64,000 bases of DNA from a virus: the IMG/VR virus record IMGVR_UViG_3300045996_000592, positions 62,001 through 126,000 of that record; one strand, 5' to 3'. The translations under genes and the position numbers were made by a program. The notes under the pieces are model-generated. The model was not told the origin of the DNA. It worked only from the letters and a program-made list of their open reading frames with translations, and did no database searches. The first letter of the stretch is position 1; every line of letters begins with the position of its first letter. Below are positions 9,441 to 18,356 of this stretch, piece by piece.

Positions 9441-10709
9441 TTATAATTCTTCAATAGTATATCCGAGGGCGCGGAGACGTTTTATCTCATCTGGTGTGGC
9501 CTCAAACTCTCCGCCGAGTTCGTATTTTCGGGAGCCATCCGGGTTATACAGTTTATTACTCACCTCCTCATCACTCGCCCACATAGGTATGTTCTGACTG
9601 TTACTGTACCATCCTTTCTGTTGTATAGGAGGTAGTGCAGGAACAGGTACAGGAGACATCTGTTGTGGGGTGATAGTAGGTTGAGTTCCTATAGGTAGTT
9701 TTTGTAAGGGTTGACCTACTATTACTTTTTGTTTAGGTTGTAAACTTGGAGTAATATACCCAGCCCCTACCTTTTTAGCAGCCTCTACATACTTTTCTAA
9801 GTTTTCTTTTGTTGCTGGTAACATACCTATAGTATACGCAGAAAGACTATCCTGATAAGCCCTATATCTTGGGTCATTAGGAGAGTCTACATAGATAGGT
9901 TGTTTGGTCTTACCCCCTCCCTTGAACATACCACCCATCTCCCCGTAAAACCCGGGAGTCATCTGGTCAGGGCGGAACGCACCTAACGCAGTACCCGTAG
10001 GAACGTAATCTCCTTTAGCGCCGGGAGCATTAACTCGGGCGAAGGCGTTATCACTCATCCCGGCCTCACGTTGTGCGCCTTCATTATAACGCTGCTGTCT
10101 CATTGAGTTGAACATGTTACCCGTAGCTACTGCTGCAGCCCACATATTACCATTACCGTGAGTCCACGGGTTCCACCCCTTCTGAGGCTTACTCTGCTGG
10201 GTTTGTGGTTGTGCGTTATAGTCCTGATGCTCATTAGGATCATTGAATCCTGATGCATCCTGCATCTGGCCTTCTTCCCCTGGCTTAGAGGCGTATTCAG
10301 AAGATAGCGGCTGGCTCATCTCCCCCGGATTCTGCTGACGATACTCACTATACTTTTCAGTACGCTCCTGTGCGTTAGGGTCTGGGTTTGGTTGGCTCTG
10401 TGGAAGGGCAGGAGCTGGCTGTTCGTTAGCGAACGCACCCTGCCCCCACGGATTTACACCACCACCTTCATACTTAGGATAACCCCCGTACTTCATATAC
10501 TGCTGGAAGTTCATGTTAGAGGTGGCCGGGTTGTAGTTATTGAGGTCTACCTCACAACCGTAGTTGCCACCCATAGCGTAGTTCTTAGGGTTACGGATCT
10601 GCTTCAGATCGTTAAGGATCATGGCGGCGTAATCCGGTACCACTCCTTCGTGGGCAAAAAACCCGCCGGACTGGGGACCGTAGGTAGAACCTTTTTTCTT
10701 TTTGGTCAT
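9441..10709 (-). CDS. Gly/Pro/Gln-rich tail-region structural protein (422 aa)
   Basis: I start it at the ATG at 10709 (MTKKKKGSTYGPQSGGFF), because a further 20 codons upstream would overlap the GIY-YIG gene and look non-coding. Low-complexity Gly/Asn/Pro/Gln runs fill residues 30-190; MKYGGYPKYEGGG carries the KYGG motif also found in the 586-aa protein. A segment near residue 270 (DSPNDPRYRAYQDSLSAY) and the C-terminus (ELGGEFEATPDEIKRLRALG) resemble modules seen in tail proteins of Bacteroidota phages. The DNA for residues about 270-360 is visibly AT-richer than its flanks, which may mark a recombined module. Probably a tail-barrel or cargo component; function unknown. Confidence 0.65.
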   Translation of the reverse strand: MTKKKKGSTYGPQSGGFFAHEGVVPDYAAMILNDLKQIRNPKNYAMGGNYGCEVDLNNYNPATSNMNFQQYMKYGGYPKYEGGGVNPWGQGAFANEQPAPALPQSQPNPDPNAQERTEKYSEYRQQNPGEMSQPLSSEYASKPGEEGQMQDASGFNDPNEHQDYNAQPQTQQSKPQKGWNPWTHGNGNMWAAAVATGNMFNSMRQQRYNEGAQREAGMSDNAFARVNAPGAKGDYVPTGTALGAFRPDQMTPGFYGEMGGMFKGGGKTKQPIYVDSPNDPRYRAYQDSLSAYTIGMLPATKENLEKYVEAAKKVGAGYITPSLQPKQKVIVGQPLQKLPIGTQPTITPQQMSPVPVPALPPIQQKGWYSNSQNIPMWASDEEVSNKLYNPDGSRKYELGGEFEATPDEIKRLRALGYTIEEL

Positions 10710-10711
10710 GT

Positions 10712-10990
10712 CTATATTAGTTTGTCCTCCTGTTTGATAACCCTCTGTTCCATTTGTACCAACTCCCAAACCTCACAGAGCTCTATGATATCGAACTCGA
10801 AGGAGTCCTCACCGTACTTATTCCAGGCGTGCTGGAGATGAGTATTTTCATGATAATTATATTTTAGAGTCTTCCTGTGGTTCCCCCAACGGGCTTTGAA
10901 GTTATTAGTATAACCAATATATCTTTTACCGTCAACCTTATTAGTAATACAGTATATACCGGACAACTTCCAGATTTCTCTTTCAGTCAT
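10712..10990 (-). CDS. Free-standing GIY-YIG endonuclease, catalytic domain only (92 aa)
   Basis: The GIY-YIG core is clear: SGIYCITNKVDGKRYIG gives Gly11-Ile12-Tyr13 and Tyr24-Ile25-Gly26, followed by Arg34, His38 and the metal-binding Glu81 (LVQMEQRVI). The protein stops about 10 residues after the catalytic Glu, so it lacks the DNA-binding modules (NUMOD, helix-turn-helix) of full homing enzymes such as I-TevI. It lies between the muzzle gene and a tail gene, with its own promoter (11133-11163) and a hairpin in the leader, and ends 2 nt before the next ATG. It is probably a mobile endonuclease gene that now supplies the promoter for the downstream tail genes. Confidence 0.85.
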   Translation of the reverse strand: MTEREIWKLSGIYCITNKVDGKRYIGYTNNFKARWGNHRKTLKYNYHENTHLQHAWNKYGEDSFEFDIIELCEVWELVQMEQRVIKQEDKLI

Positions 10991-11008
10991 GTTGATAAGG
11001 TAAGAACC

Positions 11009-11071
11009 TAACCCACGGAGAGCTACCCGTTATCATCCAGAGAGAGAGGAAGAGAAAGGCTCCGCAGGTTA
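11009..11071 (-). other. Hairpin in the 5' leader of the GIY-YIG gene
   Basis: On the minus strand TAACC-tg-CGGAG (11060-11071 on plus) pairs with CTCCG-tg-GGTTA (11009-11020) around a loop of about 39 nt: two 5-bp helices separated by a symmetric 2x2 internal loop. It lies between the promoter and the ATG at 10990 in an otherwise gene-free 170-nt spacer. It may control translation of the endonuclease; it is too small to be a group I intron core. Confidence 0.5.
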
Positions 11072-11132
11072 AGTCCTGAATATTTTTAGTAGGGTTATTA
11101 TCTTGTAGAAAGAGATAACGTAGTAGCTACTA

Positions 11133-11163
11133 ATAATATACTGAAAATACCTGGGATGTCAAA
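11133..11163 (-). promoter_or_regulatory. Bacteroidota-type promoter before the GIY-YIG gene
   Basis: Minus-strand TTTG (11160-11163) followed after 19 nt by TATATTAT (11133-11140). It begins just after the stop codon of the muzzle gene and would give a leader of about 135 nt before the ATG at 10990. Confidence 0.75.
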
Positions 11164-11166
11164 GAA

Positions 11167-14100
11167 CTAACGAGGGGAGTACTGAGCCCCGCTACGAGAA
11201 AAGTACAGGATATAATTCTTTTCATCACTCACCTTCCGACGTAAAAAAATATTAACAGCACGACTTCTTATCTTAATCCTTTCGAACTCACTCTTTAAAA
11301 CATCTACGTAGAGCGGGTTAACCGTCCAGGTATAACCATTAGCGTCTGTCACGAAGGGCTCGGTAGTTACATTCCTGTCGTTAGTAATATCCCATAGCGC
11401 AGAGAACCTTCTCCAGTCTTCCTTCCACGAGTACAGGATACTGTTAGCTGAAAGACCAATGATCGGATACACACTATCGGCGTAAGGGTCGTTAGATTTT
11501 GGGAAGAGGTTCAACCACTGGCTTATTTGTGAATCGGTGAACACCAGCGCCTGGTCAAAGTTCTCTGAAGGGTACTGGTACTTATCGCTACTGTTAGCGC
11601 CGTATTTCAGGACGTCCAACCTGTACTCCACATTCCGCAGGGTAGTATTATCAACCCCTGATCTTACCGGGTATATAACTTCGAAAGGATAATCCACCCC
11701 GTAGAAATTGCAATATAGATCGGTACGTTCGTTATGGCGCCACAGACCCCTATCCTGAGTAGTGAGGAAGTGACGGGATGTTTCGATGTTATATGAGGGG
11801 TGCCAGTCATGGTAACTCGCCCACGCTTTATTCTTACATGAGTATGACACCGTCCAGCTGGCATCCTCAAAATACAAGGGGTCTCCTAACTGAACGTAAA
11901 CCGGCGCGGGCCCACCAGCAGGTCCGTAAATAACACACAGGGGATTACCCGATGAGTCATAACCGGCAAAACCTGACCCGGGAGGACACGGCCCCAGGCT
12001 GAACCCCTTACCGGGAACATAGGTCATCGGTTCCTTTGGTTTGTAGTCTTTCTTACAGATGTACAGGGTCTCGTTCATGCTGTCGTAGATACACTGTACC
12101 CCGACACCGATAACCGGGTTGTCTATGTGGGGATAGGCCGGAAACGTGGTGGCGATATAAGAAGGAAGGTACTTGGCGAACCAGTACTTCATCCCGTCTT
12201 TCGCAATCTCGTTCAGCCCTTCCCCGGAATAGTGGAACACCTTCCCTGCTTGCTGGCTTACCCAGAATATACCGAAGGGAGTAGAGATAATACTCATCCT
12301 CGACCGGCAGTTGGCGTACTGGAAGGACTTATCCGCGTTGACAATATTCTGTAACGGCTGGTTGAACAGTCCGCCGTCCCCTATGGTTATCTTGGTGTTA
12401 CCTGAGGTCTGGAGTGTGTCTGAACCATATACCATCAAAGGACTCTCTTCTTTCTGGAAGAACAGGGAGCCGGTCTTGTTGACACCCTTTATCGCTGTGA
12501 CCGGGGTATTGAAGTCTTTGTAGTTGTTGGCTAGGAACACCCGCCAGTTATCTTTACGGAACTCCTCGGACTGAGGCAGGCTGTACGCCACTCGGCGGGG
12601 ATAATACTGGAAACAGGTGTAGGCCAGATCCGGATCATAATCCCTTCCAAGTGTCCTACCAAATGATATATACTGGGTGTAGAACTTATTCACCCCGAGG
12701 GATGGGTCCAGCTTGTAGAACGGTTCCGCCTTCATGTTATCCGACCGGAACATATAATCCGTGTCCGTGAAGGTATAAGGATCGTAAAATCTCTTGGTTA
12801 TGTCGTCTTCCCAGTCCCTGTAGTGCGCCGGCGCCTCAGCTTCTACGAAGAAATCACGTACCCCATTACAGGACAGGTAGAAGTACCCCTTGGCCACGTA
12901 GAACGGGCTTACCGTTAACCCCGCGGAAATACTACCACCAAAGGTATGGACATCTAAATGTCTGTATCTATGAGCTACGTTCAGGAGGTCCGAGTAAATC
13001 TTCCGGTTATCCATCCAGTAACATGGGTAAGGGATATTAATGTAGTTCCTGTAGTCGTATGCGTAGTCCTCAGATTCTCCAAGTAACCAGTCGTTAAAAA
13101 ACAGGAATGGATTTTTCTCAGTATAACGAACCACGTATGTATCACCACCAAACAATATGTCCGTATTTACCGGTTGCGTGGGATTGGCCGGCAGTACACA
13201 GGATATTGGTAATTGGCGCGGAGAGTCTACCTGTCCGTACTGAGTAGCAAGGTTGAACTTGATACCACCATAGTAGCAGGAAGCGTCCCGATACACGGTA
13301 AAGAAAGAGCTCTTGATATTCGAAGACCCTGCAGCCAGACCATCGGTCTTTAAGGTAAACCGGGTGGTATCCTGCAGAGTTGGATCTGATAACAGGTAAG
13401 GTGTACCGGCAGTCGTAGTTAACTGTACAACCAGGTATGGGTTCCTGAACAGGTTATTTATCGTGAACTGCGAGAAGCTGGATATATGTCCGGAAATATA
13501 CTGGTAGTTACTCACTACTCCGGTTGGGGCCGTAGCCGCAGGTAGGTACCGGAAGTTATGATAAAGAGCGTGAGAGTTATACTGCGCGGAGTATTGGACG
13601 CCGGGAATCAACCCTGATATTACTCTTAATATTTGTTCAGACACAACCTTGAACTGGATCGGCGCTATTAGTGCAGCCATTATCCCGTTATACGCTACCT
13701 GGGCTAAATAGACAGGTGTAGATAAAGCTCCGAGCGCGTCACTTGGGTAGTTCGTGTTTATCATCAACGGAGTCTGCCACGGAATATCTGAGGTGCTGTC
13801 CAACTTTAGATCATACCCTGTAACAGCCGCTACTATAGGGGCTATCGCAGCCATCGTCCCTATGATAATACCAATCACGCTGTCAAAATCCGTAGGTGTC
13901 TTGAACATCGGGTGACGGTAAGGGACCGTAAACGCACCTTCACTCCTACCATTCAATTCCTGGTAGATCTTGAAACCCGGCTCCCCTAAGAACGGACGGT
14001 TGAATGTAGTATCGGGACTATGGAAGGAGAATATGTCTTTCCTGTACGCTGACAGGGGTGCGGTATTCTTATCGTTAACACTGCCTTGGTCTATCTGGTT

Positions 14101-15810
14101 CTTATCCGCTGTCAGGAACGGATCAGGTCTGAGGTCGTTAAAAGGATAGTTCTGGTATAACCCTTTTTGTGATGAGCCGGGAATATCATACTCCCTCATG
14201 TTGTTCCACATACCCTTAGCAATAACAGTCTTGTTACCTTCACGGGAACCGCGGAGTATCTCGTAACCCACTATGTTCGGGATAGGAACATTATTGTTAT
14301 CTACAGGGTGCTGTATGTTCTCGAAAAACACCCCTAGTACCCGGATCACGTTCTGGCCGGTAGGGGCCTGCATGAAGTGGGTCAGCTCCGGGTTAACCGT
14401 TTGGTCGGGAAACTTATGATGCCTGATCTTCTTACCGCAAAGGTCCCATTCCGGGTGGCCGAGAACATTCGAGTTCCACACGTTCGGTTTATCATCAGGG
14501 TAAATGTCCTGAGACTCCCAGAACCCCATGAGACCGGTAGACTTTATCACACCGCCGTCCGCGGTAGTACCTAAACCACCGGTTACGATAAGGCTCTGCA
14601 CCTGCGCGGTATTTATGGTCTGCCACCCTGTGTCCCACGCGGGGTTAAAAGCTCTACCCGGTATATGGTAAGATGCAGATTTATCACCGGTAGTGTATAC
14701 CCATCTTATCCAGTAGCAGTACTGCTCATCCCTAAGATAGGCGTAGTTATTACCGCCGTTCCTGTAGTACCGTTCGTCGTATTCTACACACGCCCACTTA
14801 GCCGTGATCTGGTTAGCTAACGGTTGGTAGTTAAAATCAGGTTTAGTGTAGATGCCGTTCCTGAGCAGGTAGTTGTTTATCGACCAGATACTGTCCGATT
14901 TTTCGTAGGCCGGCGTTTGTAACGGAATGAGGCTGATGTCTACCGTTGGTAGTGTAGCGTCTATGTTGTCTATGTAGATGGTCTTCTCATGCGTGGAGAA
15001 GATACCGAGTCTTTTAGCCTGCAGCTGGGAGTTCACAAAGGAGATAACGACTACCTCCATCTCGTTGAACTCGTCATCCGTCCCATCTACGCTAAGAGTT
15101 ACTGCACCAGCGATATTACCGTGGGCCCAGATAGCCTGTGGGTTGGATACACACAGGTAGTCTGTTACCTTGATAGAGTTTACCGCATAAGCGATCGCCA
15201 CCTGGTAAGTGCCGTTCGGAAGTGTCCCTGACCCGGCCGCTTTATTCAACCTGAGGCAGGGAATATTCAGCAGCGGGGCTATCCGTAACTTATCACAGTC
15301 GAGAACAGTCGTGTTGACACAAGTGATACATCCGCCTACTGTGGTGCAATTCTGTACCCATGGTACGTTAGCGGTATCCATCACCCTGTCGGGGTTCCTG
15401 CCGCCGTCTGACCAGTACACATTAAATCCGCAGTTATAGTTCCTGCGGGCTGCGCCGGTTATCAGGTTCTGCCGGTTAAAGTTCAGGCAAGACTGGTTAT
15501 TGGTAAGGCTGGTGTAGGTACACTGTGAGGTATCGGCTATACCGATCTCAGAGTTAATGTCGTCTGTAGTAAATACCACCCATTGGTCACCTTCTAACGG
15601 TATAGCGCCGATCAGGGTGTACGGCAGGTTCATACAGAACTTCGTGGCCTGTTCATTACTGAGGGTATAATAATCCCCGGTATGGCTGTTAACCACGGCG
15701 TTCCGGGCAAAAGAATACGCCCCCTCGGGTAAGAAGGTACCACTCTCATCTTTTCTCATTCCTTTATAGAACGAGTTTATAGGCTGACCGTTATTTGTAT
15801 TCTCTGACAA
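11167..15810 (-). CDS. Muzzle-type tail stabilisation protein (1547 aa)
   Basis: The N-terminus INSFYKGMRKDESGTFLPEG followed by a 'YSFARNAVV...G' stretch is the signature of the tail stabilisation/muzzle proteins of podoviruses (P22 gp10-like, crAss-like muzzle). The rest is beta-rich, aromatic-rich and very long, as expected for crAss-like muzzles that close the tail tip. Cys-rich patches occur (residues 100-190) and a hydrophobic segment lies near residues 665-690. The start codon is TTG at 15810, preceded by CCCCCTACCC; no ATG fits the conserved N-terminus better. It follows, in the same direction, the ring-protein genes, from which it is separated by a two-gene plus-strand insertion. It is probably the outermost fixed tail component and contacts the cell surface. 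Confidence 0.85.
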   Translation of the reverse strand: MSENTNNGQPINSFYKGMRKDESGTFLPEGAYSFARNAVVNSHTGDYYTLSNEQATKFCMNLPYTLIGAIPLEGDQWVVFTTDDINSEIGIADTSQCTYTSLTNNQSCLNFNRQNLITGAARRNYNCGFNVYWSDGGRNPDRVMDTANVPWVQNCTTVGGCITCVNTTVLDCDKLRIAPLLNIPCLRLNKAAGSGTLPNGTYQVAIAYAVNSIKVTDYLCVSNPQAIWAHGNIAGAVTLSVDGTDDEFNEMEVVVISFVNSQLQAKRLGIFSTHEKTIYIDNIDATLPTVDISLIPLQTPAYEKSDSIWSINNYLLRNGIYTKPDFNYQPLANQITAKWACVEYDERYYRNGGNNYAYLRDEQYCYWIRWVYTTGDKSASYHIPGRAFNPAWDTGWQTINTAQVQSLIVTGGLGTTADGGVIKSTGLMGFWESQDIYPDDKPNVWNSNVLGHPEWDLCGKKIRHHKFPDQTVNPELTHFMQAPTGQNVIRVLGVFFENIQHPVDNNNVPIPNIVGYEILRGSREGNKTVIAKGMWNNMREYDIPGSSQKGLYQNYPFNDLRPDPFLTADKNQIDQGSVNDKNTAPLSAYRKDIFSFHSPDTTFNRPFLGEPGFKIYQELNGRSEGAFTVPYRHPMFKTPTDFDSVIGIIIGTMAAIAPIVAAVTGYDLKLDSTSDIPWQTPLMINTNYPSDALGALSTPVYLAQVAYNGIMAALIAPIQFKVVSEQILRVISGLIPGVQYSAQYNSHALYHNFRYLPAATAPTGVVSNYQYISGHISSFSQFTINNLFRNPYLVVQLTTTAGTPYLLSDPTLQDTTRFTLKTDGLAAGSSNIKSSFFTVYRDASCYYGGIKFNLATQYGQVDSPRQLPISCVLPANPTQPVNTDILFGGDTYVVRYTEKNPFLFFNDWLLGESEDYAYDYRNYINIPYPCYWMDNRKIYSDLLNVAHRYRHLDVHTFGGSISAGLTVSPFYVAKGYFYLSCNGVRDFFVEAEAPAHYRDWEDDITKRFYDPYTFTDTDYMFRSDNMKAEPFYKLDPSLGVNKFYTQYISFGRTLGRDYDPDLAYTCFQYYPRRVAYSLPQSEEFRKDNWRVFLANNYKDFNTPVTAIKGVNKTGSLFFQKEESPLMVYGSDTLQTSGNTKITIGDGGLFNQPLQNIVNADKSFQYANCRSRMSIISTPFGIFWVSQQAGKVFHYSGEGLNEIAKDGMKYWFAKYLPSYIATTFPAYPHIDNPVIGVGVQCIYDSMNETLYICKKDYKPKEPMTYVPGKGFSLGPCPPGSGFAGYDSSGNPLCVIYGPAGGPAPVYVQLGDPLYFEDASWTVSYSCKNKAWASYHDWHPSYNIETSRHFLTTQDRGLWRHNERTDLYCNFYGVDYPFEVIYPVRSGVDNTTLRNVEYRLDVLKYGANSSDKYQYPSENFDQALVFTDSQISQWLNLFPKSNDPYADSVYPIIGLSANSILYSWKEDWRRFSALWDITNDRNVTTEPFVTDANGYTWTVNPLYVDVLKSEFERIKIRSRAVNIFLRRKVSDEKNYILYFSRSGAQYSPR

Positions 15811-15832
15811 GGGTAGGGGGTGATTTTCCCGG

Positions 15833-15863
15833 GTTGGTTATTTAAGAACTTTATTTACTTTTA
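15833..15863 (+). promoter_or_regulatory. Candidate promoter for the plus-strand lipoprotein gene
   Basis: GTTG (15833-15836), 19 nt, TACTTTTA (15856-15863); one base off the usual TTTG box. The ATG at 15885 lies 21 nt downstream. It lies in the 74-nt spacer between divergent genes. Confidence 0.45.
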
Positions 15864-15884
15864 CTCTCTAAACTTTTTGTCCAC

Positions 15885-16307
15885 ATGAGGAACTTCATTC
15901 TTTTATTCTTGTTGTCAGTAGTGGTCGGGTGTACTAAAAAATCTTCTTCGACTTCACCATCACTTAATACTACAGAAACTAAACTGGTGGGAACCTGGTT
16001 CAAGACTAAGGAAATCGACACGACCGGGTTAGGTGTTCAGACTCACACTTACAGCGGGAATACTAATTACCTTCAGTTTAAAGAAGAATCCTACGGCTAC
16101 ACAAAGGACTCTAAACTCCTGATCTATGCTCCAACTTTACTGATAGACGCCGGTACTACAGGTGGTACAACAGGACAGGGTTACTGGTATTATGATGACG
16201 CTACTTCCTATCTCACTATGGTCACCAAGAAGGTGAAAATAGTTAGTATTACGAGTTCCGATTTAGTACTGCAGGTAGACCACTCGTTGTTGTACTACAA
16301 AAAATAA
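15885..16307 (+). CDS. Lipoprotein with lipocalin-like features (140 aa)
   Basis: MRNFILLFLLSVVVGC is a short type II signal peptide with a lipobox ending at Cys16, followed by a Ser/Thr-rich linker and KLVGTWFKTKEIDT, the GxW start typical of small lipocalin-like lipoproteins of Bacteroidota. The rest alternates beta strands (YLQFKEE, YWYYDDATSYLTMV, DLVLQVDHSLLYYKK). It would be anchored in a membrane, probably the outer one. It is on the plus strand within the minus-strand tail operon, with its own promoter, so it behaves like a 'moron' gene. Phage-encoded lipoproteins often block receptors against superinfection; here that is only a hypothesis. Confidence 0.8.
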   Translation: MRNFILLFLLSVVVGCTKKSSSTSPSLNTTETKLVGTWFKTKEIDTTGLGVQTHTYSGNTNYLQFKEESYGYTKDSKLLIYAPTLLIDAGTTGGTTGQGYWYYDDATSYLTMVTKKVKIVSITSSDLVLQVDHSLLYYKK

Positions 16308-16319
16308 AGAACTCTCCCG

Positions 16320-16877
16320 GTGACGAACTTGGTCAATATTAAGGTCTCTACACCTTTGACTCCAATAGAGGAGTTCAAGAAACAGATAGGACTGAATGTG
16401 ATTCAGTTCAATAAAACCACAAATAGTACCCACCAATTCGCTACACTACCAAACGGCCGGTCTATTTTTATGTCCACCATAGACAGTGCGAAACCCTTAT
16501 ATATTTCGGCCCTCACAGGACTTCCAAATAGACCAGACCTCATGGGTGTGCTGTGGGTAGTTAATAAGAACTCTGCCGGAGAAGGCTTTGTTTCACTGGA
16601 TGCTTCCCTTATTAATAAGATGATAGGTTTTAGGGATTACTATCGCTCAGTCGGTGGAAAAGAAGTTACTGTCAAAAGACATTTAGTACCAGGGAAGGGG
16701 TATCAAAAGCTGGTAGTACTTCAGTCCCGACTTCCTCAAACAGTTTACTTCCAGCTATCGCATACAGTTCCGACAAACATTAACTCATCCTTATTCACAG
16801 ATCCGACTTATTTTGTGTTCTTCAGTGATGACAACGGTTGGTGGTTGACCAAACAGAATCTGGGTGTTGTTTTATAA
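16320..16877 (+). CDS. Small conserved protein, paralogue of the one at 60752 (185 aa)
   Basis: It starts at a GTG at 16320, 13 nt after the lipoprotein stop (context AAAGAACTCTCCCGGTG). The segment FKKQIGLNVIQF ... ATLPNGRSIFMS ... AKPLYI ... GVLWVVNKNSA matches, in the same order, FKETVGLKTLQF ... CALPNGKTLFMA ... SKPLFV ... GSLWVCNQNA in the 83-aa protein at 60752-61003. The shared module covers residues about 18-85; the C-terminal 100 residues are extra. It ends 3 nt before the convergent zinc peptidase gene. The family function is unknown to me. Confidence 0.75.
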   Translation: MTNLVNIKVSTPLTPIEEFKKQIGLNVIQFNKTTNSTHQFATLPNGRSIFMSTIDSAKPLYISALTGLPNRPDLMGVLWVVNKNSAGEGFVSLDASLINKMIGFRDYYRSVGGKEVTVKRHLVPGKGYQKLVVLQSRLPQTVYFQLSHTVPTNINSSLFTDPTYFVFFSDDNGWWLTKQNLGVVL

Positions 16878-16880
16878 AAC

Positions 16881-17234
16881 TCAAAGAACTTCTATCTCTT
16901 TACTTTTCAGGTACCCAAACACCCTCTCAGCTATAAACCCGGCTGTCCACGCGGAAGACTCTTCCTCGAAGATATTACGGTCCCTCATTAGCTGTGTGGC
17001 CGCGTGATACAACTCATGGACAACAGTGTTATACGTGAGGTGGTTCTCATCTATCACTATATGGTAGAGGTCCATCGAGAAGGTTATCATCATCCCTGCA
17101 ACCGTGTCCTTATAAACCTGGTTGGTGTTATGTTTCCTGAATATCCGGTTGATCACCTTACGCGCATCCCGGGCTACTGTGAAGTGTACCTTAGCTGCGT
17201 ATAGCGGTATATCGAACGTTACGGATATCTTCAT
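16881..17234 (-). CDS. HEXXH zinc-metallopeptidase-like protein (117 aa)
   Basis: His73-Glu74-Leu-Tyr-His77 forms an HEXXH zinc site (NTVVHELYHAATQL), and EEESSAWTAGF (residues 90-100) supplies a likely third ligand, the arrangement of minimal metallopeptidase domains (SprT-like or related phage proteins). There is no signal peptide. The stop codon region of the ring-protein gene overlaps its start (ATGA at 17234), so it is translated in the tail operon. A role in maturing tail or head proteins is plausible from position; proteolytic activity is not shown. Confidence 0.75.
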   Translation of the reverse strand: MKISVTFDIPLYAAKVHFTVARDARKVINRIFRKHNTNQVYKDTVAGMMITFSMDLYHIVIDENHLTYNTVVHELYHAATQLMRDRNIFEEESSAWTAGFIAERVFGYLKSKEIEVL

Positions 17235-18352
17235 TATCTGGAATAGTTAAAAACCCCGGTAGAGAAGGTCTGGTAATACCTGGCATAATGACTCTTCCTG
17301 TTAGCCAACCACTGGGTACGTATTTCACGGAAGTCAGGGGTATTTATAAAGGAAAGAGCCTGTATCTGCGCCTCATTATAACGACGTTCGATTAAAGCTA
17401 ACCTCTGGGCGAAGTCTTCTCCAGATATCCAGTTGTTCTCCAGTATCCTCAGTTTCAAGGCGTACTCGTAGAAATCGTTAACTTTCTCGTGGTCTAGGAC
17501 CAGCAGGTTACCGTCTTCATCCTCCAGCATTCCCAGATAACGGATGTAAACCTTACCGTTGGAGTAGGATGTATACAGATAGCCATCCTTTATCTCAGCT
17601 GAGTTCGGTGCCATAGTACCGAGGTGCATACACTGGGGGTCAACCCACCTGCCCGGTTTTATGGCCAGCTTCTCGAATATAGTGTACTCCCGGCACTCGC
17701 CAGTAGAAGGGGTCTTCTCAGTAACTACTACTGTACCGTTACAGGTAGAGTAAACAAGACTCTGCCTCATGGGGTCAGGGTCATTATTACAGTTCGAAGT
17801 AGATGAGATGCAGTCATCACAACCGGGTTTCGGCCGGGTACAGGTATACTCGTCATCTTTCAGCCAGCAACCGGCTCCCTTTATCAGGGTAAGACTGGGT
17901 TTAGCCTCTACGGATTTAGCACAGATCTTATGAGTACCTGGTTCGAAATAAACCGACTCAGTAGTCTCATCGCAGTAGATGACAGTTGTCTGAGCCCCGG
18001 TAGTGGTCTGTATCGTCCAGCAGGGACAGGTAGACTGGGTGATGTTCGGTGTAAGTACATCTTCCGTAACCCTTCCATGTGGATGGGGCGGGGTAGTCAC
18101 CCTGTAAGTACCGCACATTAGCGCGGCCTTCAGGGAGTAGAAATCGTTAGGTAATTTGGCCTTCCCGTTATAAACATCCAGGATGGTTTCCTTCGGTTTA
18201 TGAATCTTCAACCCGAGGTCGTAACTCACCCGCTGGGCTACCTTGATAAGGGTAGCCGGCTCTATCATCCCGTTCTCTGTAAGGCGGGACAGATCGAGCT
18301 CCACACTTTCAAGGAGTTCAGAGAAAGTTCTGAAAGACAGCTCTTTATTCAT
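17234..18352 (-). CDS. Tail ring/tube protein, crAss-like type (372 aa)
   Basis: The N-terminal half (IKVAQRVSYDLGLKIHKPKE ... LPNDFYSLKAALMCG) matches what I know of crAss-like phage ring proteins, which stack beneath the portal: a helical DNA-gp-like domain followed by a beta domain and a helical C-terminus. The middle (residues 110-215) is a Cys-rich insertion with at least ten Cys residues, unusual for the family and perhaps disulphide- or metal-linked. It overlaps the peptidase gene by the ATGA junction and follows the 226-aa ring-type gene by 4 nt. Probably a structural protein of the tail barrel. Confidence 0.7.
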   Translation of the reverse strand: MNKELSFRTFSELLESVELDLSRLTENGMIEPATLIKVAQRVSYDLGLKIHKPKETILDVYNGKAKLPNDFYSLKAALMCGTYRVTTPPHPHGRVTEDVLTPNITQSTCPCWTIQTTTGAQTTVIYCDETTESVYFEPGTHKICAKSVEAKPSLTLIKGAGCWLKDDEYTCTRPKPGCDDCISSTSNCNNDPDPMRQSLVYSTCNGTVVVTEKTPSTGECREYTIFEKLAIKPGRWVDPQCMHLGTMAPNSAEIKDGYLYTSYSNGKVYIRYLGMLEDEDGNLLVLDHEKVNDFYEYALKLRILENNWISGEDFAQRLALIERRYNEAQIQALSFINTPDFREIRTQWLANRKSHYARYYQTFSTGVFNYSR

Positions 18353-18356
18353 CGGG

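Noticed and set aside
10991-11166. Group I or II intron remnant around the GIY-YIG gene
   Set aside because: The flanking genes are complete and separate, and no intron core sequences were recognised in the 170-nt leader.
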